A stretch of 64,000 nucleotides of DNA, from NCBI GenBank assembly GCA_022829145.1, contig CM040747.1, forward strand, positions 32,442,052-32,506,051, given 5' to 3'. Both the position numbers and the translations under genes were made by a program. This DNA comes from Albula goreensis. Lineage: Eukaryota; Chordata; Actinopteri; Albuliformes; Albulidae. This document shows positions 11,662 through 25,192 of this stretch, piece by piece (within the stretch, counting starts at the first letter, position 1; each line of letters starts with the position of its first letter). The notes below the pieces were generated by a model. That model had not been told where the DNA came from. It did no database searches and saw nothing but the letters and a program-made list of their open reading frames with translations.

Positions 11662-12290
11662 GCTGGCATTGAGGCACCCTCACCCAACCGCTAACCCTAA
11701 CCCTACCCTTAACCTTAACCTTAACCCCAACCCTAACCCAAACACCGACCCCAACCCCAACCCTAAACCTAACCCTAACCCCAAACCTAACCCAACCCTA
11801 ACCCAAACACTAACCCCAACCCCAACCCTAACCCAAACACTGACCCCAACCCCAACCCTAAACCTAACCCTAACCCAAAACCTAACCCAACCCTAACCCA
11901 AACACTAACCCCAACCCCAACCCTAACACTAACCCCAACCCTAACCCAAACACTGACCCCAACCCTAACACCAACCCTAAACCTAACCCTAACCCCAAAC
12001 CTAACCCCAACCCCAACCCAAACACTGACCCCAACCCTAACCCCAACCCTAAACCTAACCCTTCAGGCTGGCATTGAGGCACCCTCACCCAACCGCTAAC
12101 CCTAACCCTACCCTTAACCTTAACCCCAGCCCTAAGCCAAACACTAACACTAACCCCAACCCTAAACCTAACCCTAACCCCAAACCTAACCCAACCCTAA
12201 CCCCAACACTAACCCTAACCCCAACCCTAAACCTAACCCCAACACTAACCCTACCCTAACCCCAAAACTAAACCTAACCCTACCCAGATA
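11662..12290. repeat. Degenerate telomere-like array with a 405-bp tandem duplication
   Basis: About 600 bp of CCCTAA-like hexamers mixed with CCCCAA, CCCAAA, CACTAA and CTTAAC variants. This is the C-rich strand of the vertebrate telomere motif in decayed form. The unique header GCTGGCATTGAGGCACCCTC followed by ACCCAACCGC occurs at 11662 and again at 12067. Header plus array was therefore duplicated as a unit of 405 bp. The apparent ORFs on both strands (N-P-N-P, L-G-L-G) are translations of the repeat. Confidence 0.93.
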
Positions 12291-12295
12291 CCTGG

Positions 12296-13289
12296 CCCTG
12301 CAGACCATATCAACTCAAGGTAATTACCCTTCCTGCCACTGCCATCAAATCAATTTTGGGGAAATTGCTTTTTAGTACAAATACTTGTTCTAGTAAAAAG
12401 CTCATTCAGCTTAATCCAGCATTCCCAGACGACAAAGTTGTCTCTGAATCCATAAAACACTGCTACCCATCCTGAGAATGAAAAAGTTACTTTGCTGTAA
12501 TATGTCTCTGATTAATTGAGATATTTTGGCTTATTGTGAATTCCCTTTAGATGACTTTGTGAATTTACTTGAATACCAAAAGTAAATCTGACACTATGAT
12601 CATTATGGGTCAAATATTTTTCCCCAAGGCAGAACATTACCTTAGAGTTTTCCACTGAATGATTATGGATTTTATATCATAAATTGTGCAATTGATAATG
12701 TAGACTGTGGAAGGAGCTGTCTTGGACAGGCAGAGGAGTAGGGAGAAGCAGGCTCTCCTTAAAAGGAGCTGTTCCCTCATTGTGGTGCTGAAAACTGCTT
12801 AGCTCTGTGGGACACTCAGTTGCAACCATGCAGTCATACAGGGTTATGGCAAATGGCCGGTGCTTAAACTGCTACAGTAAACCTGGCTACAGTCATTGCA
12901 ATCCCTGCTATCACAGCCTCGGATAGACACAGGCATGGATCTGCGTGTCCTCTTTCGGCTCGGGTCGATGAGAGCCAGAAGGGCAGTGCACTCTTGTCCG
13001 GCATCAAGACATGCTATTTTCCACTCACAGTCTTTCAGTCCGTTCTGTTCATCTGGAAATCTCCACTCTCACCTGAGATCTTATCTGCTACACAGGCAGA
13101 ACAGACAGTTATTTTCCTATGCATTTTAGCCCTTTGCTGTTACTCATGTGCAACCGATTGGCCATTCACCAGCAGCTGGTTTGGCCAATCACCAGCCCTA
13201 CAGGACTGTGAACACTGTTATTCTCGGTAGTTATACATTGTTACTCATTGCTACATGAATGTGGTATGTTTATAAAAGCCATTCATATT
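12296..13289. other. Intergenic, nothing recognised
   Basis: AT-rich unique-looking sequence. Short open frames around 12896-13230 lack homology cues or splice context. Confidence 0.4.
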
Positions 13290-13375
13290 CAGTGCCTTGC
13301 CTAAGAGTACACAAACAAACCAGCGACCTTCTGTTTGCCATCTGGGTTTCTCTAAACTCTACCCATTGGTCTACA
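13290..13375 (+). mobile_element. Partial SINE-like tail
   Basis: The words CAGTGCCTTGCCTAAGAGTA, ACCAGCGACCTTCTG and CCATTGGTCTACA, in this order, match the 3' half of a dispersed teleost repeat. In its better copies this reads 'CTTGCTCAAGGGCAC ... CGAACC ... GACCTT ... CCACTAGACTAC'. A fuller relative lies at 19505. Only the tail is recognisable here. Confidence 0.45.
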
Positions 13376-16300
13376 TAACTACTGTTTTCTTCCAAGCACA
13401 AGAAGCACAAGATAAATCAAACTTAATTCCACAGTTCCCCTTCCCTCCCCCATAAAATCTCTCCGTACATTGTGAAATACAAATGGGGGAAAATCAAGAG
13501 AGATTTGATGGTTGTGGATACATGTGCCCTTCCAATTACAATGATTTTCAATGTGTTCCAGTGTTAGAAGGCCTAAAGTACCATAAGAAGGGGCAACAGC
13601 ACGATGTTTAGGTACCACTCTGTAAATTAGAAGCCCAAGGCAAATCACCATTCATTTTAAAGATCACTTGAGTGGTTGGTCAAAAGACAGAAGGTCTGTT
13701 TGAGAGGATAATCCACACAACCACAACAGTTACCTTTGACACTGGCCCACATTGTCAGGCTAGGGTATATGTTGTTTGTTTTCTCTGCAGTGAGTGGCCA
13801 GTAAAGTTTGATAGAGCTATATGGATGATCTGTTCTGGCCAAACATAAATTCAGAGCAGAAGATGTTTATCAGTGTATATTGGACCAAGTGGAATACATT
13901 CTCTCAGGAGCAAGTTACACCTCTAACTACTTGCTTTCACTCAGCTCTGATTTGAATTTTTTTTTTTTTTTTTAACTTAACCCTCCCCCAGTAGCCTTAT
14001 AATCTATTTGAACATCTAGAAAATCTGAAAATCAAGATTTTTATTTAACAAATCAATAACACTTTGATAATTACCAAGAGTCTTGCAACAACCTTCTCGT
14101 ACAGAACAAAGAATTATATATGGCTGGAAGCTGCATTAAAATATCAGGATTCTGCCTTCATGCTTACCCCATTTAATATCCTGTCCTAAACTAAATACAA
14201 CTCAGCCCCTAAGAATAACTGAATTCCAATAAGCATGCATTGGGGTACATGGTACAGTCAATATGGTTTACAATGATTTTCCTATGGCCATTTTTAATGG
14301 GTTTGTCATCTTTATTTTATTTTAGAAAAAGCTCCACAATAAAAATGCTCATCATTTTCTATGGTGCAAAATTAATGGCTGATTTTTGACAAATGTTTCC
14401 AAACACTCTTACTAAGACATTTGTGTTGGAAATTCTGTAATGATGACAATGTGTATTTTAATAATTTCTTTGGGAATTTTTTTTCAGGGAATATTTCAGT
14501 ATAAAATTCAGAACAAATTTACTTCACAGCTTACATTTTTCATGCATGTGAATTAGAATTAAAGTAAACATAAGAATATATTTTTCCACATTTCACATAT
14601 TTTAGATTAACAACTGAAAAACTAATCATTACTCCTAACATTACAATCAATGTTTTGCCAATTACTGTAAAATAAATAAGTAAATGAAACAGAGAAATCA
14701 TACTGAGGTCCAATCAGAATACAGAAAAAAATTCTAAAACGTGTTCTCAAGTGGAATTCAAGTGTGGAGATTTTGCGTTATACACTGCCCCCTAGTGGAA
14801 AGCAGCTTTTTACACACAGTAACACAAGCAGTGCATGCAAGGCTAATATTGATGTAAAAGTAAGATGAATATGTTAAACACAGGAACATACAATTTACAA
14901 ATACTAAATTACTATTTAATCAGATTTATTTTTACAGTAACACTACACACACAGCCAAATCCTTTCTTCAAGAACAGGCCCTCCTCTGAATCTGCAGACA
15001 AACTTGTCTTCTACTATAAAAATCTCCAGATGGCCTTGAGAGAATCAGTATCCTCTAAAACATACACTTTTGAACTCCAGTGCTAGTTAATACTCTGGGA
15101 GTAAAACATAGTTTTAATAGCAGTAAGATGTAATTGGATAAGTCCCCCTTGATTCCCCATAAACGTGACTGCTTTGCAGTGAATCGGTTTTTCAATGGGA
15201 CTAAGGGAATGTCGGTATCTATAAAACCCAACGTGGTTGCTAGGCACTGGCTCGGAATGCAGGAATGATGGGAAAAGGATGACCTTCTGTGGTGACCCTT
15301 CCTCCTTGGGGAAAGTAGCACCTAACTTTATTGCTTTTGACCATGTTCATAAAAACATTTTATGTCCAAACTGATGATCATGTCTTTTAAAATCACACAT
15401 GCACATGCAAGCATGCACGTGCACGCACACGCACATAACTGTTTGCCATTTCCTCATCTGGTCCTTCACCATGGCAACCATGTACCTCATGTGCAGGCGA
15501 TGCCTGAACTTTCTAGGGTGCTATTTTCCCACCAGCCTCTCCTTTATTGCTACCAGCAGCACGACAAGCAAGCACCCCACCAGACCCACAGATTCAGCTG
15601 CCGCCACCCTCTGCCCTTCAGGAGAAGGCTAATGACAGCTAGCATAGCGCTTTGACCACAGCTGGACACCTTGACCCACTCTACAATCCTCCATCCCCAT
15701 CACTCAGTCCCACTGTTCATAACTCACAAGGTCCTACCAACCCATTGGCTGCCCTTAAATGGAAGTGTTCTCCCCTGTCATGTGTATCAAGAGGGGGGAT
15801 AAGATAAGACTGTAACCTAGGTTTCTTTGGTCATATTCTAAAGTGGAGAAATGACAAATCAAAAAGGTAATCCCTTTTCTATTTGTTCGACAATTCTACT
15901 CACTTGGAAAAATCAGTAATACAAAGAGTAACGAAATTCAGCTGAAACATCCCCCTCCTCAGCTCTAAGCTGGCCGTCCATCACAATCCCAGAACCTGCA
16001 CACTGCCAGCTAAGGCCAGCTGGTGAGGCTTTATGTGGGAAAATAAAAGAGAAGTCAGTTAAACTCATGTCTAATTGCTCTCTGATGCCCTCTCCTGGCT
16101 GATCAGGTGCATGCAGTTGATTGAACTCAACATACATTGACTTCATGGTGCTCCGATGGTCAAAATTGGATTTTTATGGCATGTACAATGTAGGAAAATA
16201 GTTTAAGCCAGTGACCTCATGTGTGGAGTCTGTGGGGTAGATTCAAGGAACGTGGGGCTGGGAAAAGGGGAAATAAAAACATTAAAAAACAGAGAGAGCA

Positions 16301-18036
16301 AACATAATGAACCAGAATGTTCACGTTACATTTTGAACATTCTGTCTATTGAACAGAAGGTTCACTTTATGTTTTGCTCAATTTTGGAAAGTCCCGTATG
16401 CAAAAAATGCTGTTTTTGGGCACTGCTTGGGGGCAGAAATGATGGATCCACTTGGCTATTGAGTTAAAGAACAGCAAAGTCAAAGTAGACCAGTTAAAAG
16501 CATGCAGTTGGCCACAGATGAAATGTTCGGCATCGAAATGAACAAAATAGCCTTATCAGCTGCCATAGTTACGATACCCTGCAAACAGACACTCGATCCA
16601 GCACGGTTTCCTTTTATAAAACGCTCTGCAACGTTTCTATAATCTTGAATGCGATCCAGATGGTCCAACCGTAACTGGCGTTTTTAGCATTGAAAGTGTT
16701 TGAAATAGCCCAAGGCTAGAGTCATCCATGCTCAAGACCAGATATGAGCAGATACTGAGAGGATAGCATCCGGCGAGGGTCTGTTACACATCATTCAAAA
16801 TGTATGATAATCAGGGTAAAAACGGAAAAACCTATCTGTATTCATGTTAATCTGCCGGCCATATGTCTTCCATCAAGTTCAACATCATGGTAAACCTTAA
16901 TCATCATCAAACCCTACGCATAAACTCCATTCCTCAGCTACGTGGCATGTTGATGTCAGCAGAAATGCCCGTCTGCTTTTGTTAGTCCACCAAACAATGA
17001 TGGTGTAGTGAGAAGGTGAGTATATTGTCAGAGTAGGTGGGCTATAATGCTAGAATCCATTTGTATTAATGGTAATAGGGGTAATAGGAGGGTATACTGA
17101 AAAGGCCTATACGTCTAGGTGGCTATCAGTCTGTATGTTTGTGAATATTGTAACAACAAGAGTGCCATTATGCCGCTATTTTGCCAGCTCTTGGAGTCAA
17201 AATAGTGGAGTAAAGCTGGTGGTTGTGCCAACGGTGGGTCGCTAGCGAGCCGCTATCATGCTCGCTAGCTGAGCCGCCTAATGCGTGTCATGAACCCAAA
17301 TACATGGCTGCTGACTTCAATGGGGAATGTTTTAAGAGACCTCTGTGCTACTTTACTGAAAATATAGGACTTCTGTTGTTTGCTTTTTTGGCTTTAAACG
17401 AAAAGCCATTTCCACACGGCGGTCCAATAAAAACACAGATAAATGCTGCCGGCAAGGTTATTTCCTCCCCTGACTCCATGGCTACGCTGCTTGAGAGGTA
17501 GCCTGGATCTGGTTTAGCCGTATTTGTGTCCACGAACTTGAATATGACCCAAAGTGGAATTTAAAATAACTGACACAGATTTATACAAAAAAAACACAAT
17601 GAGGAAACAGATTCCCAGCCAGCAAACACATGGACTTGAGCGCTAAGGATGGTCCCGAAATATATCCATCCTGTTTAGGTCACATATAATTTGTCAGTTC
17701 ATTTGCAATACAAGGCAGCTGATTAGCTCAAAAAATGGTCATTATGGAACCGTTTATTTACACACTGTAGCTTATGTTTTCTAACATTAAACTCTTCCAT
17801 TTTAGGGGCAGAGGGTACCATTGGATGTTGCCACCCTTTTGGGAAAATGACTTTCTCCCTGTTCGTTATCAGCTGACTTTTTTTTAATCAACTGAAAAAC
17901 TTACCTACCTGTAAATAGTTTGGTCTGTTGTGCAGAGTTTTGTCTCCACTGTGTCATTTTTACTGCACTCCCCAAAATCTCATTTTTGTTCTGTCCATGT
18001 CTCAAGCCTCTTCATCTCCTATACATACAATACATG
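13376..18036. other. Intergenic, nothing recognised
   Basis: Mostly AT-rich, with a 17-nt T run at 13957-13973. No coding block with protein-like composition and splice sites was found, and no RNA gene was recognised. Confidence 0.4.
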
Positions 18037-18110
18037 CACACACACACACATACACTCTCTCTCACACACACACACACGCACACACACAGATTCACAGACA
18101 CTCACAAACA

Positions 18111-18144
<34 letters not shown>

Positions 18145-18152
18145 TTCACATA

Positions 18153-18224
<72 letters not shown>

Positions 18225-18330
18225 TTCACAGGCACTCACACACACATTCTGTCTCTCTGTCATACACACCCACTCTCTCTCACACTCACACACACACTCT
18301 TTCTCTCTCTCTCACACACACACACACACA
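18037..18330. repeat. Compound CA/CT microsatellite
   Basis: About 290 bp dominated by CA runs and interrupted by CTCTCT blocks. The word ACAGATTCACA recurs at about 18087, 18140 and 18221, showing local duplication of CA-plus-spacer units. Long open frames over it (T-H-T-H repeats) are artefacts of the repeat. Confidence 0.95.
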
Positions 18331-18871
18331 TTAGCATGGCTAGCGTGCCGTCCCACCATGTGTAAAAGTGGTTTTCCAGGCAGACCCATGTGTGTGAGGT
18401 CAGAGATCACGGCATGGCTTGGACGCCGCGGCATCAGTAGCGGCCGCCAAACCACGGCCCGACCGGCGGGAATCCACTCTGGCTGGCACGCATGGAGCGT
18501 GACACACATGTGCCCAAGGAGAGCGGGAAAACCTTTCTCCAGATTTTTCAGGGGAATATTCGGGAAAAAGAGGCAGGAGAAAGGATAGGCGCTGGAAGGC
18601 TGGGAGGTATTAAAAGAGAAACAGTGTTTTAATGCTAAACACAGGCTATTTTTAGCACTGTAGTAAGTCTGTGGCTTTGTGAAGAAGACGGTATAAATGA
18701 CTAAACGGAGCGAGAGCCGGGAGGGGTTTGGCTGGATGGGGCGGCGGGCTGCGTTACGCATCTCGAGGGTGTGAGGTTGAAGCGCTCGGTTTTGGAACAG
18801 GTTCCGTTTCCTGTCTAGACTCTGAACGAGGGGCCCGGCCACACGCCCCACTGCAGCCTGTCCAAATTCTC

Positions 18872-18935
18872 AGGAGGTGGGGTGTGGGGTAGAGGGGGTC
18901 GGGGGGGCTTGGGGGGGGGGGTGGGGAGTGGTTTC
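18872..18935 (+). repeat. G-rich tract with G-quadruplex potential
   Basis: Runs of three to eleven G separated by one to six bases, for example GGGGTGTGGGGTAG followed by further G5-G7 runs. The surrounding 18.4-19.1 kb is CpG- and GC-rich compared with the rest of the window. No promoter-linked exon was found next to it. Confidence 0.6.
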
Positions 18936-19504
18936 ACAAGCACCCACTCGGAACAGAGACGTCCCAGCTGCCTGTGCGAGACGAGCTTTCGGTTCTAGCG
19001 CCTCGGCGGATTCTTTGCCGCACCCTGCTGGTGAGGGCATGGAATCCCTGCGGCCAATGCCACGTGTTGGGAACACGCTTACGGGAAAGGAGCGGAGGGG
19101 GAACGACGGGAGGAAACCGAGCCTGCCATGGGACAGCCAATGATCTCCACATATCTGTTTCATATTGGGGGGGGGATGCAGCATCTTAAGCTATACCACA
19201 GTGAATCACTCTCAAAACACTGTGGTGGATGAGAACAATTTGACCAGCCATACCGTTTGTAACCACATTACATTCGGCAGCCAGAAAGGAACAAGTCAGC
19301 AGGTGGAAATGTGTGACGGAGTTGATGCAAATCCAGCGACAGGGAGACTAATACATCTTTACGACTGCTTGAGTCATCCATTCCTTTTCCCTTTGTTGCT
19401 AAATCTGCAACCAGACGATCACCGTTACATACATTGGTCATCAAATAATATTTTGAATTTTCAATTACACTGTTGCGTAACTGGTGACAAAGCTACTCTG
19501 TGAT

Positions 19505-19722
19505 TGTACTTTACATTATAGTCATCTAGCTGATGCTTTCATCCAAAGTGACAGGTGATTATGCTAACCAAGGGCCAATCCCCCGTGGGAGCAATGTGGA
19601 GTTAAGGGCCTTGCTCAAGGGCCCAACAGCAATGGTGTTCTTGCTGTGGCTAAGCTGGGGCACGAACCATTAACCTCAAGGGTCCCAGTCATGTATCTTA
19701 GCCACTAGACTACAGGCTGCAT
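19505..19722 (+). mobile_element. Teleost SINE-like dispersed repeat
   Basis: It begins with TTACATTATAGTCATCTAGC and TGATGCTTTCATCCAAAGTG. It continues with GGGCCTTGCTCAAGGGCCCA and CACGAACCATTAACCTC, and ends in TAGCCACTAGACTACAGG. This ordered set is characteristic of a very common fish dispersed element ('AGCTGACGCTTTTATCCAAAGCGAC ... TTGCTCAAGGGC ... CACTAGACTA'). Diverged but nearly full length. I do not assign a database name. Confidence 0.75.
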
Positions 19723-22700
19723 CATTGTAATGTCTAGACAAACTCAGGCAAAGACATTGCATATTCACGAGGCCCCAAGAACACATCATCGTTCCATTCC
19801 TGATGTCTTCAGCTCAGCAGATGCCAGTTATTCTGAACCCGCTATCAAGTTTAATCGCCTTTGACCAATGACCTCACTAAAAAGTATTCAGGTCTGGGCG
19901 GACTGTTAGTTTTTACCACGAACGCCAATATGGTATCACTATCTAAGACCGTTACGTGCTTTCAGCTCAGCTCCAGTAAGCTTTCAATATCATTAAAATG
20001 AGATTTATTTGTTTGAATTCGGCATTATTACTTCAAAAATGAAACTAAACTCTCAAAAAGGATTTAAGATCAGCATGTTAAAAAGGTCACTGGGAGTAAT
20101 GAGAAGTGAAAAGAAGCTATTTTTTCCCCACAGATTGAAAGAACAGCTTCATCAAACTCAGTCAACTGATGGACCTCAAACTCTAACCACCGAGCGCTGG
20201 CACTCTGCAGACCTCTAGCCTGGCAGAGCACAGTGTTCTTCAGAAAGTGTTAAATAGCCTAGATCAGGTTTAGTCCACAGTCAACCAGTGCCAGACTTCA
20301 TCAAACATGCTCTTCTGATATAGAGCGCCCTCTATTGGTCATAAAAACAACTTCCATGTTCTCTTTGAGGAGGAGACTTTACAGCACACATGGGGAAACA
20401 CGTATACTGTAGGTTTTCAGGAGTTGGAAAACCTGCACTGATATGTGCATACCTGCTAGCACTTCAGCTTCTCCAGAAGTTCTCTCCTATTGTAGTTCTT
20501 TGTTCTGACTTGTTTGTATTTGATAACAGAAGAACGATCTTGTACAAAAAAAGAATGAGTTGAACAAGAACTGGGTATGTCTGTTCATCTGTCTTGGTTT
20601 TGGCCTGGTGTTCTTTGACTAGGTATACAGAGTGCTTTCCTTCACCCAAAACACATCATATTCACACAGAACCTATTTCGCGCAACCCGTAACCTGAACT
20701 TTTGCCACGCGCTTCACTCCCCTTCTGACTCCTGCATGTGCTGGGGTTTCAAAAGAACTAGCTAGCAGCAATGCAAAACAACGGCACAGCTGATGAGTGA
20801 AAGCAAGCGAAAACCTCCCTTATTTTCACAGCCCAATGTTGGCGGGTATGTATGCATACAGTTTCGAGACTGCACATTATCAATTTCAGAGCAACTATCC
20901 AATTAATTTTAATTCCCTAGCTTTAGCAGATGGAACACTGATTTTGAGCATATTTTGGATTTTCTTTGCTTTGTACATTAAACTAAAATCCCTGGATTTC
21001 ATTTTCTTATAGTTATAAAATTGCTCCACAATCTCTTAAAACATTTACCAGCCTAATTTTTTATATGTGCCCATAAAATAATAATAGGGTGAACTAGCGC
21101 GAACTCATTAGAGAAAGACCCACAGGAGCATATTAAAATAAATGTAAATTGCACCTTTTACAGGCAGAGTAGTCTTGGGAGATGTGGCTCTTAGCTAACA
21201 TGTTTATGAGGAAACTGAATAAAATATCAAGGGTAAATTTTACAGCTGTGTTACAGGACAATGGTTTTGACTTGCCTGGGTCAGAAGACAGTTGATGAAT
21301 TCAAATCTAAAGGCCTCCCCTTCCCTTTGAATCTCTGGAGAGTGGTATGGCCTAAGAGTGTTGTCGAGGGCCAAAACAATAGCAAATAGCAACTGGAGGT
21401 TATAACGCCAGACTCAAGACACTTAAAACAAACTTGCTGAGAGTTAAAGGAACCACTAATTGTCTTATTATAACCAGCATGGAGGCGCTACACATTTCGA
21501 AAAGGCTCATATCAAACTCTTGGCTTAAAGCCTGCAAAATCACTGAGGAGGTCATTGAAGAGTGGGGTGCTAGTGATGTGTATAAGGTGTTAATTAATTT
21601 TCACCCAATATCTGAGAGAGGAGGAACAGCTTCACAGCATTGACTTTAGAGGATCCAGTCCCATCACATCCCTTCATATACAGGTCCATGCCATCCCTGT
21701 CACACAGGGAGACCTGAATCCTCCAATCCTGGGAGGCATTGGAGGGAGGGGACCCACCCAGCCAATGGGGTTGCGTTTCAGCCATGGATCACAGCAGAAG
21801 CCTCAAACCCAGGTCCAATGTATGCCACTTATTCATCTCCCACCAGGAGGAGCTGCCATCAACAAAACAGCCATCTCGAGAACAAGAGGATGGGAAAACA
21901 CTGTCCTATTTAAATGTCCAGATATACAGTATCTGACATCGGTAATGAAGCCCTGTATTTGGAAGTGTCCTCAGTTACTTAACATCTGTGCTTTTCATTT
22001 TTCGTTTGAAAGTGGTGATAAGGGGAATGAGACTTTCATGCGAAATAGTGCAGAAGTTTGATTTTTGTGCTCACTACTGATCTGAATTAGATCTTTTGAT
22101 CTTGGATCTTTCTGGCTGTGTGTTTGTAAAAAGCCACCTGCTCTTGGTGAAAGTGAACACAAATATGTCCAAAACAACGTTATGGAACTGATGGTTGCTT
22201 CCAGTGCATGACCGAGCTGAACCGATCTTGGAGTTTTACTGTGGAGAGCAAAACCTTTTGACTGGTTAAAGGACTTCATAGATAGGTTAGTAATAGTATA
22301 CTCTGCCAGGTCTATATTTAACACTCAGACACACCGCATGAATTCTGGTGCAGCAAACACAAAGAGCAATAAAACGAAACAGAGCCGGTTGAAATGCCTG
22401 TGTGTCGCCCTTGCAGCGCTCCCTCTTAAAGAGATGCCCGTTATCAGCACATAAATGGGTGGCGATGGTGGGAGTCTGTGGGAACCGGACAGAGGGATAC
22501 CAGAGGCCGGGCGCACCACCTAAAATAACTTTGTGGGGGGAAAAAAAACGACCCTCTCATTCTTTGTTTCTTAAAATAGCGCCGGGCCGCAACGGTGGAA
22601 TTCCGGCCGGAACGCTGCCCCGAGACGGACACATGAATGAAGGCAATCCAGAGCGCGCCACGAGAAACAGGGATGGGAGAAAATACATAAATATAGGACG

Positions 22701-25168
22701 TAGCTGCTCTCATTACCAAATCGGGAACTGCGAGCGACACGGGACTCTTGGAGCGATTCCCACCCTTCAACATGAAAGAGGAAATAATCTTTCTCAATTG
22801 AGTTCCTCCCCCCCCCAAGCCGATTTATAAATCTGAATGTTGACACTGGAGGTGGTGGGAGGGGGAAGGGGGCTAAGACTGTTATTGTTATTTGCATTAC
22901 CGGTTTTTTCGTTTGTTCTGAGATTTGGAGGTCGTCGTCGGATACATGCCGTTGATTCCAACAGCAAGTGATGAATGGAATGTAAAAAAAAGAACCTGAA
23001 TAAGAATTTTTAGATTTTTATATCTTCCTTGGGAAAATTTAGCTCAAACACTCTGATATGAAAACTCAATGCAGGAATTCCTTTGCAGAGAGGTCATGAA
23101 AATAACTCAGTGTACACATAAGTAACATTTTTTTTCTTTAAACAGCTGGATAAATGCTATATGAAATAAAGGTTCTCCTGAACTGTTTTGCAAACGTTGA
23201 AAGGGAGTTGTTATGTATGAATTATCATAGTCATCATAAGTCATTCCATTAGAGAGATGTTATGAAGTGTGAACATTGAAAGCAAACTCTCAAAGGATTT
23301 AAAGCTCATTAAAAATACTCATGTTTAATTTTAGTCTTTTCTTCCAGAGCTACTAAGGCAACAGGGGTTCTGTTCAAGACACAGCCTGGTTTAGACACAC
23401 CAAGTTTATTATCACACATTGTCAGAACAACAGGTCATTGCTGCCAAGCGTCAAATTATTAATAAAAAAAAAAAAAACTTTGTCTATATCCAAACGAATG
23501 GTTTAGCCATATAAGAGCAATGTTGGGTACTATACATGGCCTTGCTTGTTAAGATGAAATATTCCAGCCCCAACTTCAAAGAGCCCATTGCTGGAATTCA
23601 GACTTGAGAAATGTCACCATTTCATGGACTCAGGAAGACAAAGAGGAAAAAAAAAAACAGGCTCACTGATAAAATACCAAGATGATAAACCATCTCGGTC
23701 ACACGACAACCGCTTGAAATTTACTTCATATGGAAGCTGGGTTGCAGGGGCAAGAGAATCCCAATTCTGCTTTGGGGAAGTTGACCGAATTTGGGAATAT
23801 CAATGTGATGACATAACTGAAATTCCTTAGGTTTGGTGGGGGTGGGAAATGTTTTTTTGCGTACTGCTGAGGGACAAAGCAAGACGAATAATCCAAATTC
23901 CGATGTTTAAAATATATAAAAGGGTTGTTGAACAGTCACATGTCCAGCATGAGCCAAACAGTGTTTCAGTTGTGTTTCTAAGGAAGGTCGCCAAATAGAA
24001 AACACAGCCAAACATTTAGCCAAAAAACTATAGCCTTTGTCTATATAGTTATCTGACAGTAATTTTTTTAAAAAATGCAATCAATCCTGTAAGAAGGATT
24101 TTTTGTTTGTCTTTCAATCTCTTGCAAGGTTTCCCTTGATTAGAGGCAGACACACGTTGGTGATGCATCAAAACGAAAATATTTAGGGACTTTTAAATGT
24201 CATAACTGGACCCAAAAGCATATACATCATAGAACTGGGTCCAACCTAAATCATTAACTGCCATTCGCCAGGACTGTACAGTGGAAATGAAGGAATCAAA
24301 GACTTTTGCCCCAAAAAAATGTATTTTTACAACACATGTTCACAACAATACAAGTTATTAAGGTAAAACCTAGACACCCTATGACAAAATTCGCTTCTGC
24401 TTAGCTTCCCTTGACATGTTCATTTCATATCACTGTAACCAGGCAAAACAACTCACTCCTTGCCTCCATTGCGCCTTTTTCAAGAACTGTCTCGGATTGT
24501 TCCAGAATGCATCCGAACCTTTCTTGCATGTAGCATGACAAACTATGCCCTGGTTTCTGATTTCATGCACAGGCATCAGAAGCGCTTAACACTTTTCTAA
24601 CGCATCAGCTCTCCGAGGCCTTGGCAGAAACGTTGAGCCACTAGATTTCAGCCTCTGGATTCATAGTCTGTGGCCTGAAATAGTAAGATTCCCAGATGGT
24701 TGCAGTTAACTATTCCGCTGCGGCCGTGGAGTTTAAATGCGTTCGGCTAATCTGCGGAGGTTGGGCGCAAATAAATTGTTGGTGCTTGTTCACGCACAGG
24801 TAATTTAAGACTAGCTCAAGGAAGCAATTTATTACAGAGATTTTGGTTTTAACCACTACCACACATTGAGGTCAAAAGTCACTGTCCTTCCCAGTGAAAG
24901 GCTTCTAAAACAGCTTCCCAACTTCCTTTGTGGAGCACTTTCTCTAGTTGTAGCTGTAGGCTTAGTTTCTCAGTCCAAACGGCAGCCCTGCTAATGCAAA
25001 CTCACCTCAGTGTAGGAGGAAATTGGCGGACGCTAGCTGGAGCGACACCGGGACCGTTCATACAGTATTGACTGTCAGGGCAGATCTACACCAGTGGCAT
25101 TAGCTATAGATAGAATGTAACTCCACTGAAGGCTACGTATCATAAAGTGAAGACATTCTGTGATGGAT
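19723..25168. other. Intergenic, no gene recognised
   Basis: No supported exon. The part at 22400-22900 is richer in CpG than its flanks, includes short A and C runs, and could be a conserved regulatory block. There is a 15-nt A run near 23463. Short frames on either strand show no recognisable domain. Confidence 0.4.
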
Positions 25169-25192
25169 GATTATTATTATTATTATTATTAC
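25169..25192. repeat. (TTA)n microsatellite
   Basis: About eight tandem TTA/ATT triplets. Confidence 0.95.

Noticed and set aside
11669-12259. N-P-N-P and L-G-L-G ORFs on both strands
   Set aside because: Translations of degenerate telomere-like hexamers.
17920-18588. 222-codon ORF and minus-strand partners
   Set aside because: Dominated by T-H or C-V repeats from CA/CT microsatellites; flanking residues match nothing recognisable.
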